DNA of 9,518 bases. It comes from Gammaproteobacteria bacterium (GTDB lineage Bacteria; Pseudomonadota; Gammaproteobacteria; GCA-001735895). Where the stretch lies: the NCBI GenBank assembly GCA_029882955.1, contig JAOUJX010000138.1:1-9518 (forward strand), in the 5' to 3' direction. Positions 1-6,999 of this stretch are shown here, piece after piece. The position numbers and the translations under genes were made by a program. Numbering within the stretch: the first letter of the stretch is position 1; each line of letters opens with the position of its first letter. A model generated the notes under the pieces. It was not told where the DNA came from and searched no databases. It saw nothing but the letters and a program-made list of their open reading frames with translations.

Positions 1-1175
1 GACATCCACAAGGCAGTTGAACCCGATTCGGTTAGCGATGCAATGGCTCGTACCTTGAGGTGGTTAGCGGTATACATAGTAGCCATCGCAATGGCTTCAT
101 CAATCTGGGAAAAGGTGCTATTTAATCGATGCGAGGATTTACTCGCGCGCTTTTCCTTTTCGGCACTAAGGCAAATATCCGACATCGATTGAACTGTGAG
201 AGCAGGGTATGCTCCCGTTGCGGTCTCAGCTGAGAGCATGACAGCATCGGTACCATCAAGCACGGCATTGGCAACATCAAAAACCTCAGCACGGGTCGGG
301 ATTGGGTTATCACGCATGGACTCCATCATTTGCGTAGCGGTGATCACCACACAATTCATGCTCCGGGACAGGTTAATAATCCGTTTCTGTATTGCCGGCA
401 AATTCGCATCACCCATTTCCACACCGAGATCACCTCGCGCTATCATGATAGCGTCCGATGCCTCGATAATAGCTTCGATGTTATCAATCGCTTCGGCCCG
501 TTCGATTTTAGCGACAATGCCACCGTGACCACCCGCTTCGCGCAATAGACGACGTGCCGTGTGAATATCTTCAGCCGTACGCGGGAAGGAGACGGCGAGA
601 TAATCAGCATCGAGTTTTGCCGCCGTTTTAATATCTGCTTTGTCCTTTTCAGTCAGGGCTTCAGCGGTTAAACCTCCACCCTTTAGGTTAATTCCTTTGT
701 TATTGGAAAGTTCACCACCAACCACCACGCTGCAATTGATCTTGCCAGTTTCAACCGAATTCACCTTGAGTACAATTCTGCCATCGTCGAGCACCAAAAC
801 ATCGTCTTTATCAACGTCGGCGGGCAGAAGTTTATAGGTAATGCCAACCTGAGTCTGATCACCATCATTGGTATCGCAGTCGGCATTCAGACAAAAATCA
901 TCACCTTTTTTTAGCTTGATGACATTATTTTTAAATCGTTCAATGCGAATCTTCGGCCCCTGCAAGTCAGCCAGAATCCCCAGGAAACGTTGATTCGCAT
1001 CGCCGATTTTCCGGACTTTCTCGGCGCGTGCTATGTGATCCTCGGGATTACCATGGGAAAAATTAAGCCTTACGACGTCAACGCCCGCCTTTACTATCGA
1101 ATCGAGCGCTTCATCTGACTCGGTAGCCGGCCCCAGCGTGGCAACAATCTTTGTTCTACGCATCACCTTTATCAT
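1..1175 (-). CDS. pyk: Pyruvate kinase, PykA-type (3' end cut off by window edge)
   Basis: Cytoplasmic enzyme converting phosphoenolpyruvate and ADP to pyruvate and ATP, the last step of glycolysis. I translated the frame from 1175 to base 1 and found 391 codons with no stop or frameshift. The N-terminus carries RRTKIVATLGPAT, then RLNFSHG. The active-site segment IVAKIERAE places the catalytic Lys at about residue 223 and a metal-ligand Glu at 225. MIARGDLGVE has the metal-ligand Asp at about 249, followed by ITATQMMESM and MLSAETA. The visible part ends in the C-terminal domain at LTESGSTALWMS. The family is usually about 470-480 residues, so roughly 85 are missing to the left. I chose ATG 1175 because AAAGGA (1190-1185) lies 9 nt upstream. 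The alternative ATG at 1163 has AAAGG only 2 nt away. The start lies inside the end of pgk (20-nt overlap), suggesting translational coupling. Wording of the motifs is closest to E. coli PykA rather than PykF (from memory, not aligned). Confidence 0.97.
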   Translation of the reverse strand, partial: MIKVMRRTKIVATLGPATESDEALDSIVKAGVDVVRLNFSHGNPEDHIARAEKVRKIGDANQRFLGILADLQGPKIRIERFKNNVIKLKKGDDFCLNADCDTNDGDQTQVGITYKLLPADVDKDDVLVLDDGRIVLKVNSVETGKINCSVVVGGELSNNKGINLKGGGLTAEALTEKDKADIKTAAKLDADYLAVSFPRTAEDIHTARRLLREAGGHGGIVAKIERAEAIDNIEAIIEASDAIMIARGDLGVEMGDANLPAIQKRIINLSRSMNCVVITATQMMESMRDNPIPTRAEVFDVANAVLDGTDAVMLSAETATGAYPALTVQSMSDICLSAEKEKRASKSSHRLNSTFSQIDEAIAMATMYTANHLKVRAIASLTESGSTALWM

Positions 1176-2355
1176 AATCTCTTTTCCTTTGTTCCAGCAT
1201 GGTCACTGCTGGTAACTGTTTACCTTCTAAAAATTCCAGGAAAGCACCACCGCCGGTAGATATATATGACACCTGGTCGGCAATTCCATATTTATCCACC
1301 GCAGCCAGTGTATCACCACCACCAGCGATGGAGAACGCGTCCGATGCCGCAATCGCATTTGCCAGGATTTTTGTACCCTCACCAAACTGATCAAATTCGA
1401 ACACACCAACCGGGCCGTTCCAGACAATTGTTGCCGATTTTTGCATAATTTCTGCAAACCTTGCGGCAGTTTTCGGCCCAATATCAAATATCATATCGTC
1501 ATCGACAACATCTTCGACCCGCTTAACAGTTGCTTCGGCCTGTTCGGAAAACTCCTTACCACAGACAACATCAGCCGGTACTGGAATTTCTTTACCGCGC
1601 TCACTAGCCTGTTTAATTAATCGCTTAGCTTCGGGAATTAAATCAACTTCCACCAATGATTTACCAACGTTATAACCAGCCGCCGCTATGAAGGTGTTGG
1701 CAATCCCGCCGCCGGGTATCAACTGATCGACAATAGTGGACAACGACTCCAACACGGTGAGCTTGGTAGAAACCTTAGAACCACCGACGATCGCCACCAT
1801 CGGTCTTTCTGGATTATCGAGTGCCTTGCCCAGGGCTTCCAGCTCACCCGCCAGTAGCGGGCCGGCACAAGCCACAGGGGCAAATTGACCGGCGCCATGA
1901 GTCGAGGCCTGTGCTCGGTGCGCCGTGCCAAAAGCATCCATAACATAAATATCGCATAAAGCCGCATATTGCTTCGAAAGCGTTTCATCGTTGGCCTTTT
2001 CACCCGGATTAAAACGGACGTTTTCAAGCAAGACTACGTCACCGTCAGACATTTCTGGCATTTTTTGCAAATAGTCATTCACCAGGTCTACACGACGACC
2101 TAGTGCCTGAGTTAAATAGTCGGCCACTGGTTTCAGGGAATATTCTGCCTCAGGGCTACCTTCACTCGGTCGACCCAGGTGCGACATGATCATCAGTCTG
2201 GCACCGGCATCAATACAGTGCCGAATAGCAGGCAATGATGCCTTGATACGTTGGTCGCTGCTAACCATACCGTTCTTCACCGGTACATTTAAATCCTGGC
2301 GGATAAGCACACGCTTACCGCCAAGATCGAGATCAGTCATTTTGATTACAGACAT
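1156..2355 (-). CDS. pgk: Phosphoglycerate kinase
   Basis: Cytoplasmic enzyme interconverting 1,3-bisphosphoglycerate plus ADP with 3-phosphoglycerate plus ATP. It works in glycolysis and, reversed, in gluconeogenesis or carbon fixation. The 399-residue product is close to the family length (387 in E. coli). Visible motifs are RQDLNVPV (19-26) and SHLGRP (58-63) of the N-terminal substrate domain, LENVRF (110-115), GGSKVSTK (191-198), and in the C-terminal nucleotide domain GPVGVFE (314-320), GGGDT (345-349) and STGGGAFLEFLEGK. I chose ATG 2355 because AAAGG (2368-2364) sits 8 nt upstream. An in-frame TTG at 2373 would add six residues but would begin inside the terminator U-tract. The gene follows gap by 77 nt, with an intrinsic terminator in that gap, so its transcription is probably by readthrough or from a promoter I could not identify. 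The C-terminus ends in a charged tail after LPAVTML. Confidence 0.98.
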   Translation of the reverse strand: MSVIKMTDLDLGGKRVLIRQDLNVPVKNGMVSSDQRIKASLPAIRHCIDAGARLMIMSHLGRPSEGSPEAEYSLKPVADYLTQALGRRVDLVNDYLQKMPEMSDGDVVLLENVRFNPGEKANDETLSKQYAALCDIYVMDAFGTAHRAQASTHGAGQFAPVACAGPLLAGELEALGKALDNPERPMVAIVGGSKVSTKLTVLESLSTIVDQLIPGGGIANTFIAAAGYNVGKSLVEVDLIPEAKRLIKQASERGKEIPVPADVVCGKEFSEQAEATVKRVEDVVDDDMIFDIGPKTAARFAEIMQKSATIVWNGPVGVFEFDQFGEGTKILANAIAASDAFSIAGGGDTLAAVDKYGIADQVSYISTGGGAFLEFLEGKQLPAVTMLEQRKRDYDKGDA

Positions 2356-2363
2356 TATGTTTA

Positions 2364-2368
2364 CCTTT
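2364..2368 (-). promoter_or_regulatory. pgk Shine-Dalgarno site
   Basis: AAAGG on the minus strand, 8 nt before ATG 2355, decides the start of pgk. It begins only three bases after the T-run of the gap-pgk terminator ends, so a transcript that reads through carries the terminator hairpin immediately beside its ribosome binding site. Confidence 0.75.
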
Positions 2369-2370
2369 AC

Positions 2371-2407
2371 CAAAAAAAACGGCGTGGAAAACGATTTGCC
2401 ACGCCGT
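2371..2407 (-). terminator. Intrinsic terminator between gap and pgk
   Basis: On the minus strand ACGGCGTGG (2407-2399) pairs perfectly with CCACGCCGT (2387-2379), a 9-bp GC-rich stem. Inside it, after one bulged C, AAA pairs with TTT and closes the tetraloop TCGT. The stem is followed at once by seven T residues (2378-2372), or eight counting the last stem base. There is no T-run on the other side, so it acts in the tkt-gap direction only. It lies 25 nt after the gap stop and upstream of the pgk start, so it must either terminate part of the transcripts or protect the 3' end of a gap message. Confidence 0.9.
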
Positions 2408-2432
2408 AGTTATACGATAATTTACGGAATAA

Positions 2433-3431
2433 TCAGGCTGCTGCAATAACACGCGCCATTTCGCAGACTTTGCAGGAATAACCCCATTCGTTGTCATACC
2501 AGGATATCAATTTGACAAAGCTGCCATCCATCGCAATACCAGCCTCGGCATCGAAGGTTGAAGTACAGGCTTCTCCCCGAAAGTCGGTAGAAACCACCTT
2601 TTCTTCGGTGTAAGCGAGCACGCCTTTCATAGCGCCTTCAGAAGCTTCCTTCATCGCCGCACAGATTTCTTCGTAAGAAGCATCATTTTCGAGCTCGACG
2701 GTCAAATCGACTACCGAGACATCCGAAGTCGGTACACGAAATGACATTCCTGTTAGCTTGCCATTCAACTCGGGCAAGACCACGCCAACCGCTTTCGCTG
2801 CACCAGTCGACGAAGGAATGATATTCTCCAGAATACCTCGACCACCGCGCCAGTCTTTCATCGAAGGGCCATCAACCGTTTTCTGCGTCGCTGTTGCGGC
2901 GTGCACCGTAGTCATGAGGCCGCGCTTAAGGCCGAATTTGTCATTGACAACTTTAGCCACCGGAGCAAGGCAGTTAGTCGTGCAGGATGCATTTGAAATA
3001 ATATCCTCACCCGCATATTTGTCATCGTTCACGCCGTAAACAAACATTGGCGTATCATCTTTGGAAGGTGCAGACATCACCACTTTACGCGCACCTGCAT
3101 CGATATGCTTCTGTGCTGTTTCTTTGGTCAGGAACAACCCTGTCGATTCGACCACCACATCGACATTCAGATCGCCCCATTTCAATTCAGAAGGATCTCG
3201 CTCTGCAGTTAGCCGGATATTATTGCCGTTAACAACCAGCGTCGTGCCATCGATAGAAACATCCCCTTTGAAACGACCGTGCACCGAATCGTACTTGAGC
3301 ATATACGCCAGGTATTCAGGATCCAGTAAATCGTTAATACCAACTACTTCGATGTCGTCAAAATCCTGCGCCGCTCGAAATACCATACGACCTATACGCC
3401 CGAAGCCATTTATGCCGACTCGAATTGTCAT
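2433..3431 (-). CDS. gap: Glyceraldehyde-3-phosphate dehydrogenase, type I, NAD-type
   Basis: Cytoplasmic enzyme that oxidises and phosphorylates glyceraldehyde 3-phosphate to 1,3-bisphosphoglycerate. The product has 332 residues, like E. coli GapA (331). The N-terminal Rossmann motif is VGINGFGRIGR (5-15). Asp34 in GINDL is the residue that usually favours NAD over NADP. The catalytic Cys is C150 in SNASCTTNCLAP and the catalytic His is H177 in TTVHAATATQK. SSTGAAKAVG, LNGKLTG and the terminal SWYDNEWGYS are all present. ATG 3431 has a strong AGGAG (3445-3441) 9 nt upstream. The gene lies 52 nt after tkt with no terminator between them, so the two are probably co-transcribed; a strong terminator follows. 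The sequence is of the E. coli GapA subtype. A Calvin-cycle role is possible but the coenzyme residue points to ordinary NAD-dependent use. Confidence 0.98.
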   Translation of the reverse strand: MTIRVGINGFGRIGRMVFRAAQDFDDIEVVGINDLLDPEYLAYMLKYDSVHGRFKGDVSIDGTTLVVNGNNIRLTAERDPSELKWGDLNVDVVVESTGLFLTKETAQKHIDAGARKVVMSAPSKDDTPMFVYGVNDDKYAGEDIISNASCTTNCLAPVAKVVNDKFGLKRGLMTTVHAATATQKTVDGPSMKDWRGGRGILENIIPSSTGAAKAVGVVLPELNGKLTGMSFRVPTSDVSVVDLTVELENDASYEEICAAMKEASEGAMKGVLAYTEEKVVSTDFRGEACTSTFDAEAGIAMDGSFVKLISWYDNEWGYSCKVCEMARVIAAA

Positions 3432-3483
3432 TTCTTTCTTCTCCTGATTAAAAATATTTAAAAATTAAAAATAACTGGCCTGA

Positions 3484-5490
3484 TTATTCAGCATCGAATC
3501 CAGCTACCTGATTCACCGCATCGATCACTTTTCCCACTGTAAAACCAAAATAGGCAAATAACTCTTTCGCTGGCGCCGATTCGCCGAAGGTATCAATACC
3601 GACTACCGCGCCATTGAGACCAACGTATTTATACCAGCCCTGGGTAACTGCCGCTTCAACCGCGACACGCGCACTGACGTTGCTCGGCAATACTGACTCA
3701 CGGTAATCTTTCGGCTGTTGATCGAACACGCTCGTACTAGGCATGGAAACCACGCGAATATTACGCTCGGCAAGCGCCTCAGAATTGGCCGCATTCATCG
3801 CCAGTTCGACCTCCGAACCAGTAGCAATAATGATCGCCTCAGGCGTGTCTTCACAGTCCTTTAAAATATAACCGCCACGAGAAATCGCTTCGATTTGTTC
3901 CGGGCTACGGGGCTGATGAGGTAAACCCTGGCGAGAAAAAACAAGACTGCTCGGGCCTTCACGGTATTCGATGGCTGCTTTCCAGGCCACCGCTGATTCG
4001 ACTGTATCGCAAGGTCGCCAGACCTGCATATTGGGGATCATGCGTAAAGTTGGAATTTGCTCAATGGCCTGATGGGTCGGACCGTCTTCACCGAGCCCGA
4101 TTGAGTCATGAGTATAGACGAAAATACTCTGTATCTTCATCAAAGCAGCCATACGCAAAGCGTTACGCGCGTATTCAGAGAATATCAGGAAGGTAGCACC
4201 GAACGGAATAAACCCACCATGCAGAACGATGCCATTCATCATCGCCGACATACCGAATTCGCGCACGCCGTAGTTGACGTAGTTACTGTCCGGCGTTTCT
4301 GCTCTCATAGGTTTGAAACCCGACCATTCGGTGAGGTTCGAACAACCCAGGTCGGCCGAACCACCAAATAATTCGGGCAACAGCGGCGAGTAAGCTTCGA
4401 TCGCGGCCAGAGACGCCTGACGCGTAGCTTTCGTTTCTGCAGCTTCATCGGTTTGTTTGATAAATGTCTGCGAAGCTTCAGCCCAGTTTGCCGGCAACTC
4501 ACCGCTGACGCGACGTTCAAATTCCGCAGCGAGTTCGGGGTGTTCGACCTTGTAGGATTCGAAACTTTTGGCCCAGCTTTCTTCCTGAGCCTGACCATCG
4601 GCACGATGATCCCAGCTATTATAAATCTCTTCCGGTATTTCGAAAGGCTTATGCTCCCACCCCAGCTCGATCCGGGTCAGCGCGATTTCGTCATCACCCA
4701 ACGGTGCACCGTGACAGGTATGTCCGCCAGCTTTATTCGGTGAACCGAAACCTATGACGGTTTTACAACAAATCAACGATGGTTTCGCGGTTACCGCGCG
4801 GGCGGCTTCGATAGCGATATAGATCTCATCCGCATCGTGACCATCAACTTCTACCACATGCCAGCCGTAAGCATCAAACCGCCTGGCGGTATCATCTTTG
4901 AACCAGCCTTCGACCTCGCCATCGATAGAAATACCATTGTCGTCCCAGAAGGCGATCAACTTACCCAGGCCAAGCGTACCCGCCAGGGAACAGGCTTCGT
5001 GTGAAATACCCTCCATTAAACAGCCGTCACCCATAAACACATAAGTGTGGTGATCAACTATGTCGTGGTTTTCCCGGTTAAATTCAGCCGCTAGCGCGCG
5101 CTCCGCAATCGCCATACCGACGGCATTGGTAATGCCCTGCCCGAGCGGGCCGGTAGTCGTTTCAATACCTGGCGCATAGCCATGTTCGGGATGCCCCGGA
5201 GTTTTAGAATGCAGTTGACGAAAATTTTTCAAATCGTCGATCGAGACATCGTAACCGGTCAGGTGCAGCAACGAATAGGGCAGCATCGAGCCATGACCAT
5301 TTGACATGACGAATCGGTCTCGATCGATCCAGTCCGGGTTGGCGGGGTTGTGCCGCATGAAACTGTTATATAGGACTTCGGCGATATCAGCCATTCCCAT
5401 GGGTGCTCCCGGATGGCCTGAATTGGCTTTTTGAACCGCATCCATGCTCAACGCTCTGATCGCATTGGCAAGCGTTCTTCTTGACGACAT
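3484..5490 (-). CDS. tkt: Transketolase
   Basis: Thiamine-diphosphate enzyme that moves two-carbon ketol units between sugar phosphates in the pentose phosphate pathway (and the Calvin or RuMP cycle where present). The 668-residue product matches the family length (663 in E. coli TktA). Visible features are SGHPGAPMG (24-32, substrate His26), the TPP/metal motif from GDG (154-156) to the DN pair ending at residue 185, the catalytic Glu at about 411 in VREFGM, and THDSIGLGEDGPTHQ (460-474) with His461. ATG 5490 has GGAG (5500-5497) 6 nt upstream. It is the first gene of the minus-strand cluster, with gap 52 nt downstream. I saw no convincing -35/-10 pair for it in the divergent intergenic region, so its promoter is unassigned. 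No truncation or odd residue was seen. Confidence 0.98.
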   Translation of the reverse strand: MSSRRTLANAIRALSMDAVQKANSGHPGAPMGMADIAEVLYNSFMRHNPANPDWIDRDRFVMSNGHGSMLPYSLLHLTGYDVSIDDLKNFRQLHSKTPGHPEHGYAPGIETTTGPLGQGITNAVGMAIAERALAAEFNRENHDIVDHHTYVFMGDGCLMEGISHEACSLAGTLGLGKLIAFWDDNGISIDGEVEGWFKDDTARRFDAYGWHVVEVDGHDADEIYIAIEAARAVTAKPSLICCKTVIGFGSPNKAGGHTCHGAPLGDDEIALTRIELGWEHKPFEIPEEIYNSWDHRADGQAQEESWAKSFESYKVEHPELAAEFERRVSGELPANWAEASQTFIKQTDEAAETKATRQASLAAIEAYSPLLPELFGGSADLGCSNLTEWSGFKPMRAETPDSNYVNYGVREFGMSAMMNGIVLHGGFIPFGATFLIFSEYARNALRMAALMKIQSIFVYTHDSIGLGEDGPTHQAIEQIPTLRMIPNMQVWRPCDTVESAVAWKAAIEYREGPSSLVFSRQGLPHQPRSPEQIEAISRGGYILKDCEDTPEAIIIATGSEVELAMNAANSEALAERNIRVVSMPSTSVFDQQPKDYRESVLPSNVSARVAVEAAVTQGWYKYVGLNGAVVGIDTFGESAPAKELFAYFGFTVGKVIDAVNQVAGFDAE

Positions 5491-5636
5491 AGTTTACTCC
5501 CGAGGAAACCTGTTTTTCCGATAATCTAACACTACCGGAAGTTGAAGGCGCGATATTCTCTCGTAAATACCAGAACACAGCAACTCAAAAATATTTTTAA
5601 GCTTATTAACAAAACCTTTGGCAAAACACTTTGTAA

Positions 5637-5665
5637 TTGATCTGGAAAAAAAAATTTACTAGACT
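5637..5665 (+). promoter_or_regulatory. Candidate sigma-70 promoter of metK-ahcY
   Basis: TTGATC (5637-5642) and TAGACT (5660-5665) are separated by 17 nt. Each matches four of six consensus bases. The spacer contains a run of nine A (5646-5654). Transcription would start near 5672, giving a leader of about 124 nt with the whole riboswitch inside it. A second possible -10, TAAACT (5665-5670), lies close by. This is a pattern match only. Confidence 0.45.
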
Positions 5666-5682
5666 AAACTGTTAGTGTATTA

Positions 5683-5698
5683 GCCCGTATCGCCGGGC
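5683..5698 (+). promoter_or_regulatory. GC hairpin at the 5' end of the metK leader
   Basis: GCCCG (5683-5687) pairs with CGGGC (5694-5698) around a six-base loop, about ten bases after the predicted transcription start. The short TGTTTT that follows is too poor a U-tract for a confident terminator. It could stabilise the 5' end. Its GCCC (5683-5686) could also compete for GGGC (5712-5715) of the riboswitch pseudoknot. Function unknown. Confidence 0.35.
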
Positions 5699-5703
5699 AC
5701 TGT

Positions 5704-5769
5704 TTTGTAAGGGGCGCTGCGACAGAATCTCTGCCAGGCTTTCAAACCAGTCAAGATCAACGGCGCTCA
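5704..5769 (+). promoter_or_regulatory. SAH riboswitch aptamer
   Basis: S-adenosylhomocysteine-binding RNA in the leader of metK-ahcY. The core GGGCGCTGC (5712-5720), CCAGGCT (5734-5740) and CGGCGCTCA (5761-5769) match the conserved blocks of the SAH riboswitch family in order and spacing. P1 forms between 5704-5711 (TTTGTAAG) and 5739-5746 (CTTTCAAA), seven pairs plus one U-U mismatch. P2 forms between CAGA (5723-5726) and TCTG (5730-5733). The pseudoknot forms between GGGCGC (5712-5717) and GCGCTC (5763-5768), with one G-U pair. The optional P4 hairpin is not obvious. Known members turn on SAH-disposal genes when SAH accumulates, which fits ahcY in this operon. No terminator follows, so control is probably at translation. 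P1 here is AU-rich and looks weak. The shorter SAM/SAH class is excluded because its core sequence differs. Confidence 0.93.
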
Positions 5770-5776
5770 TAAATAG

Positions 5777-5801
5777 ATAACATTAAGGTTTATTTATGAA
5801 C
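5777..5801 (+). repeat. metK translation-initiation region, copy 1 of a near-identical pair
   Basis: ATAACAT, then TA, then AGGTTTATTTATGAAC (5786-5801). It contains the Shine-Dalgarno core TAAGG (5784-5788) 7 nt before ATG 5796. The same sequence without the TA occurs before ahcY. GGTTT (5787-5791) is complementary to AAACC (5744-5748) in the riboswitch, making this the likely target of the expression platform. Confidence 0.85.
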
Positions 5802-6983
5802 AGCTCTGCCCGTAACACGACACATTCGTTTATATTTACTTCTGAATCAGTATCCGAGGGGCATCCGGACAAGGTTGCCGACCAGATCTCCGACGCGGTA
5901 CTCGATGCCTTGCTGGAACAGGATATCCGTTCACGCGTCGCCTGCGAAACTTTGGTTAAAACCGGCATGGTACTACTTGCAGGTGAGATCACGACCGACG
6001 CCTGGGTCGATACCGAAGCACTAGTTCGTCAAACCGTCTGCGATATCGGTTATGACAATCCTGAATGCGGTTTCGATGGTAATACCTGCGCGGTCCTCAC
6101 CGGCCTCGGCAAACAGTCCAGCGATATTGCCATGGGTGTGGATGAGTCAGAAGACCGTGAACAGGGGGCTGGCGATCAGGGCCTGATGTTTGGTTACGCC
6201 AGTAACGAGACCGATGTTTTAATGCCCGCGCCAATTACCTATGCTCATCGACTGGTCCGACGTCAGGCTGAAGTACGTAAGTCCGGCGAATTACCCTGGT
6301 TGCAACCCGATGCGAAAAGCCAGATAACCTTTCGTTACGAAGACCATAAGCCGGTCGGTATCGAAGCCGTCGTACTCTCCACTCAGCATAGTGAAAGCAT
6401 CGACCTGACAAGCCTGCGCGAAGCCGTAATTGAAACCATCCTCAAGCCGGTCCTGCCTGCCGAATGGCTGGATCAGTGTAAAAATGAACATATTCACGTC
6501 AACCCCACAGGCCGATTCGTAATTGGCGGCCCGGTTGGTGACGCAGGCCTCACCGGTCGCAAGATTATTGTCGATACCTATGGCGGCATGGCTCGTCACG
6601 GTGGCGGCGCCTTTTCGGGCAAGGATCCGTCCAAGGTCGATCGCTCAGCCGCTTATGCCGCGCGATACGTTGCCAAAAACATCGTAGCCGCCGGTATCGC
6701 AGATCGCTGTGAAATCCAGGTGTCTTACGCGATTGGCGTCGCAGAACCAACATCGATTAGTGTCGAAACATTCGGCACCGGCCGCATCGACGACGATAAG
6801 ATCATCAAACTCATTCGAGCACATTTTGATTTACGCCCAAAAGGTCTAATTGCCATGCTCGACCTGCTACGTCCAATCTACCAGCAAACCGCTGCATATG
6901 GGCATTTGGGTCGCGAAGATATCGATCTGAGCTGGGAAAAAACAGATAAGGCAGCTGCGTTAAAAGCAGACGCTGGCCTTTAA
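5796..6983 (+). CDS. metK: S-adenosylmethionine synthetase
   Basis: Cytoplasmic enzyme making SAM from methionine and ATP with release of phosphate and diphosphate, the source of the cell's main methyl donor. The 395-residue length is close to the family norm (384 in E. coli); the excess is a short N-terminal extension before FTSESVSEGHPDKVADQISDA, which contains the catalytic His23 and metal-binding Asp25. Signature 1, GAGDQGLMFGYA, begins at 124, and signature 2, GGGAFSGKD, at 269. HVNPTGRFVIGGP and the DLRPKGLIAMLDLLRPIYQQTAAYGHLG block near the C-terminus are intact. ATG 5796 has TAAGG 7 nt upstream. It is the first gene after the SAH riboswitch, and ahcY follows after 33 nt. Control by SAH, rather than by SAM or methionine, is unusual for metK. 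Confidence 0.98.
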   Translation: MNSSARNTTHSFIFTSESVSEGHPDKVADQISDAVLDALLEQDIRSRVACETLVKTGMVLLAGEITTDAWVDTEALVRQTVCDIGYDNPECGFDGNTCAVLTGLGKQSSDIAMGVDESEDREQGAGDQGLMFGYASNETDVLMPAPITYAHRLVRRQAEVRKSGELPWLQPDAKSQITFRYEDHKPVGIEAVVLSTQHSESIDLTSLREAVIETILKPVLPAEWLDQCKNEHIHVNPTGRFVIGGPVGDAGLTGRKIIVDTYGGMARHGGGAFSGKDPSKVDRSAAYAARYVAKNIVAAGIADRCEIQVSYAIGVAEPTSISVETFGTGRIDDDKIIKLIRAHFDLRPKGLIAMLDLLRPIYQQTAAYGHLGREDIDLSWEKTDKAAALKADAGL

Positions 6984-6999
6984 ATCACTCGCTAATTCA

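Larger units (their letters stand above)
5491..5795. other. Divergent intergenic region between tkt and metK
   Basis: This 305-bp region separates the minus-strand glycolytic cluster from the plus-strand SAM-cycle operon. No ATG occurs on the plus strand between the predicted transcription start and metK, and I see no small gene. The right half (about 5637-5795) holds the metK promoter candidate, a GC hairpin, the SAH riboswitch and the metK ribosome binding site. The left half (5491-5636) is AT-rich and must contain the tkt promoter, but the candidate boxes I examined on the minus strand matched poorly. Confidence 0.8.

Noticed and set aside
2353..2373. TTG start for pgk six codons upstream of ATG 2355
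   Set aside because: It would start within the terminator T-run without a ribosome binding site; ATG 2355 has AAAGG at 8 nt and matches the usual family N-terminus.
2186..2449. Plus-strand open frame of 87 codons across the pgk start and gap-pgk spacer
   Set aside because: It lies opposite pgk and the terminator, and its translation shows no recognisable family pattern. It is a shadow frame.
3061..3447. Plus-strand open frame of 128 codons opposite the start of gap
   Set aside because: It is fully antisense to a strongly conserved gene, and its residues mirror the gap codons. I see no independent evidence.
3446..3483. AT-rich palindromes (AAATATTT) between tkt and gap as a possible terminator
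   Set aside because: There is no GC-containing stem; it is simply AT-rich spacer before the gap ribosome binding site.
5560..5630. tkt promoter on the minus strand, for example TTGCCA (5624-5619) or TTGCTG (5583-5578)
   Set aside because: No partner -10 box with good match and spacing was found, so a call would be guesswork.
5683..5706. Intrinsic terminator or attenuator from the GC hairpin followed by TGTTTT
   Set aside because: The stem is only five pairs and the T-run is short, interrupted and separated from the stem, so I list it only as a hairpin.
5704..5795. SAM/SAH-class or SAM-II riboswitch upstream of metK
   Set aside because: Gene context would suggest it, but the conserved blocks GCGCTGC, CCAGG and CGGCGCTCA are those of the SAH class.
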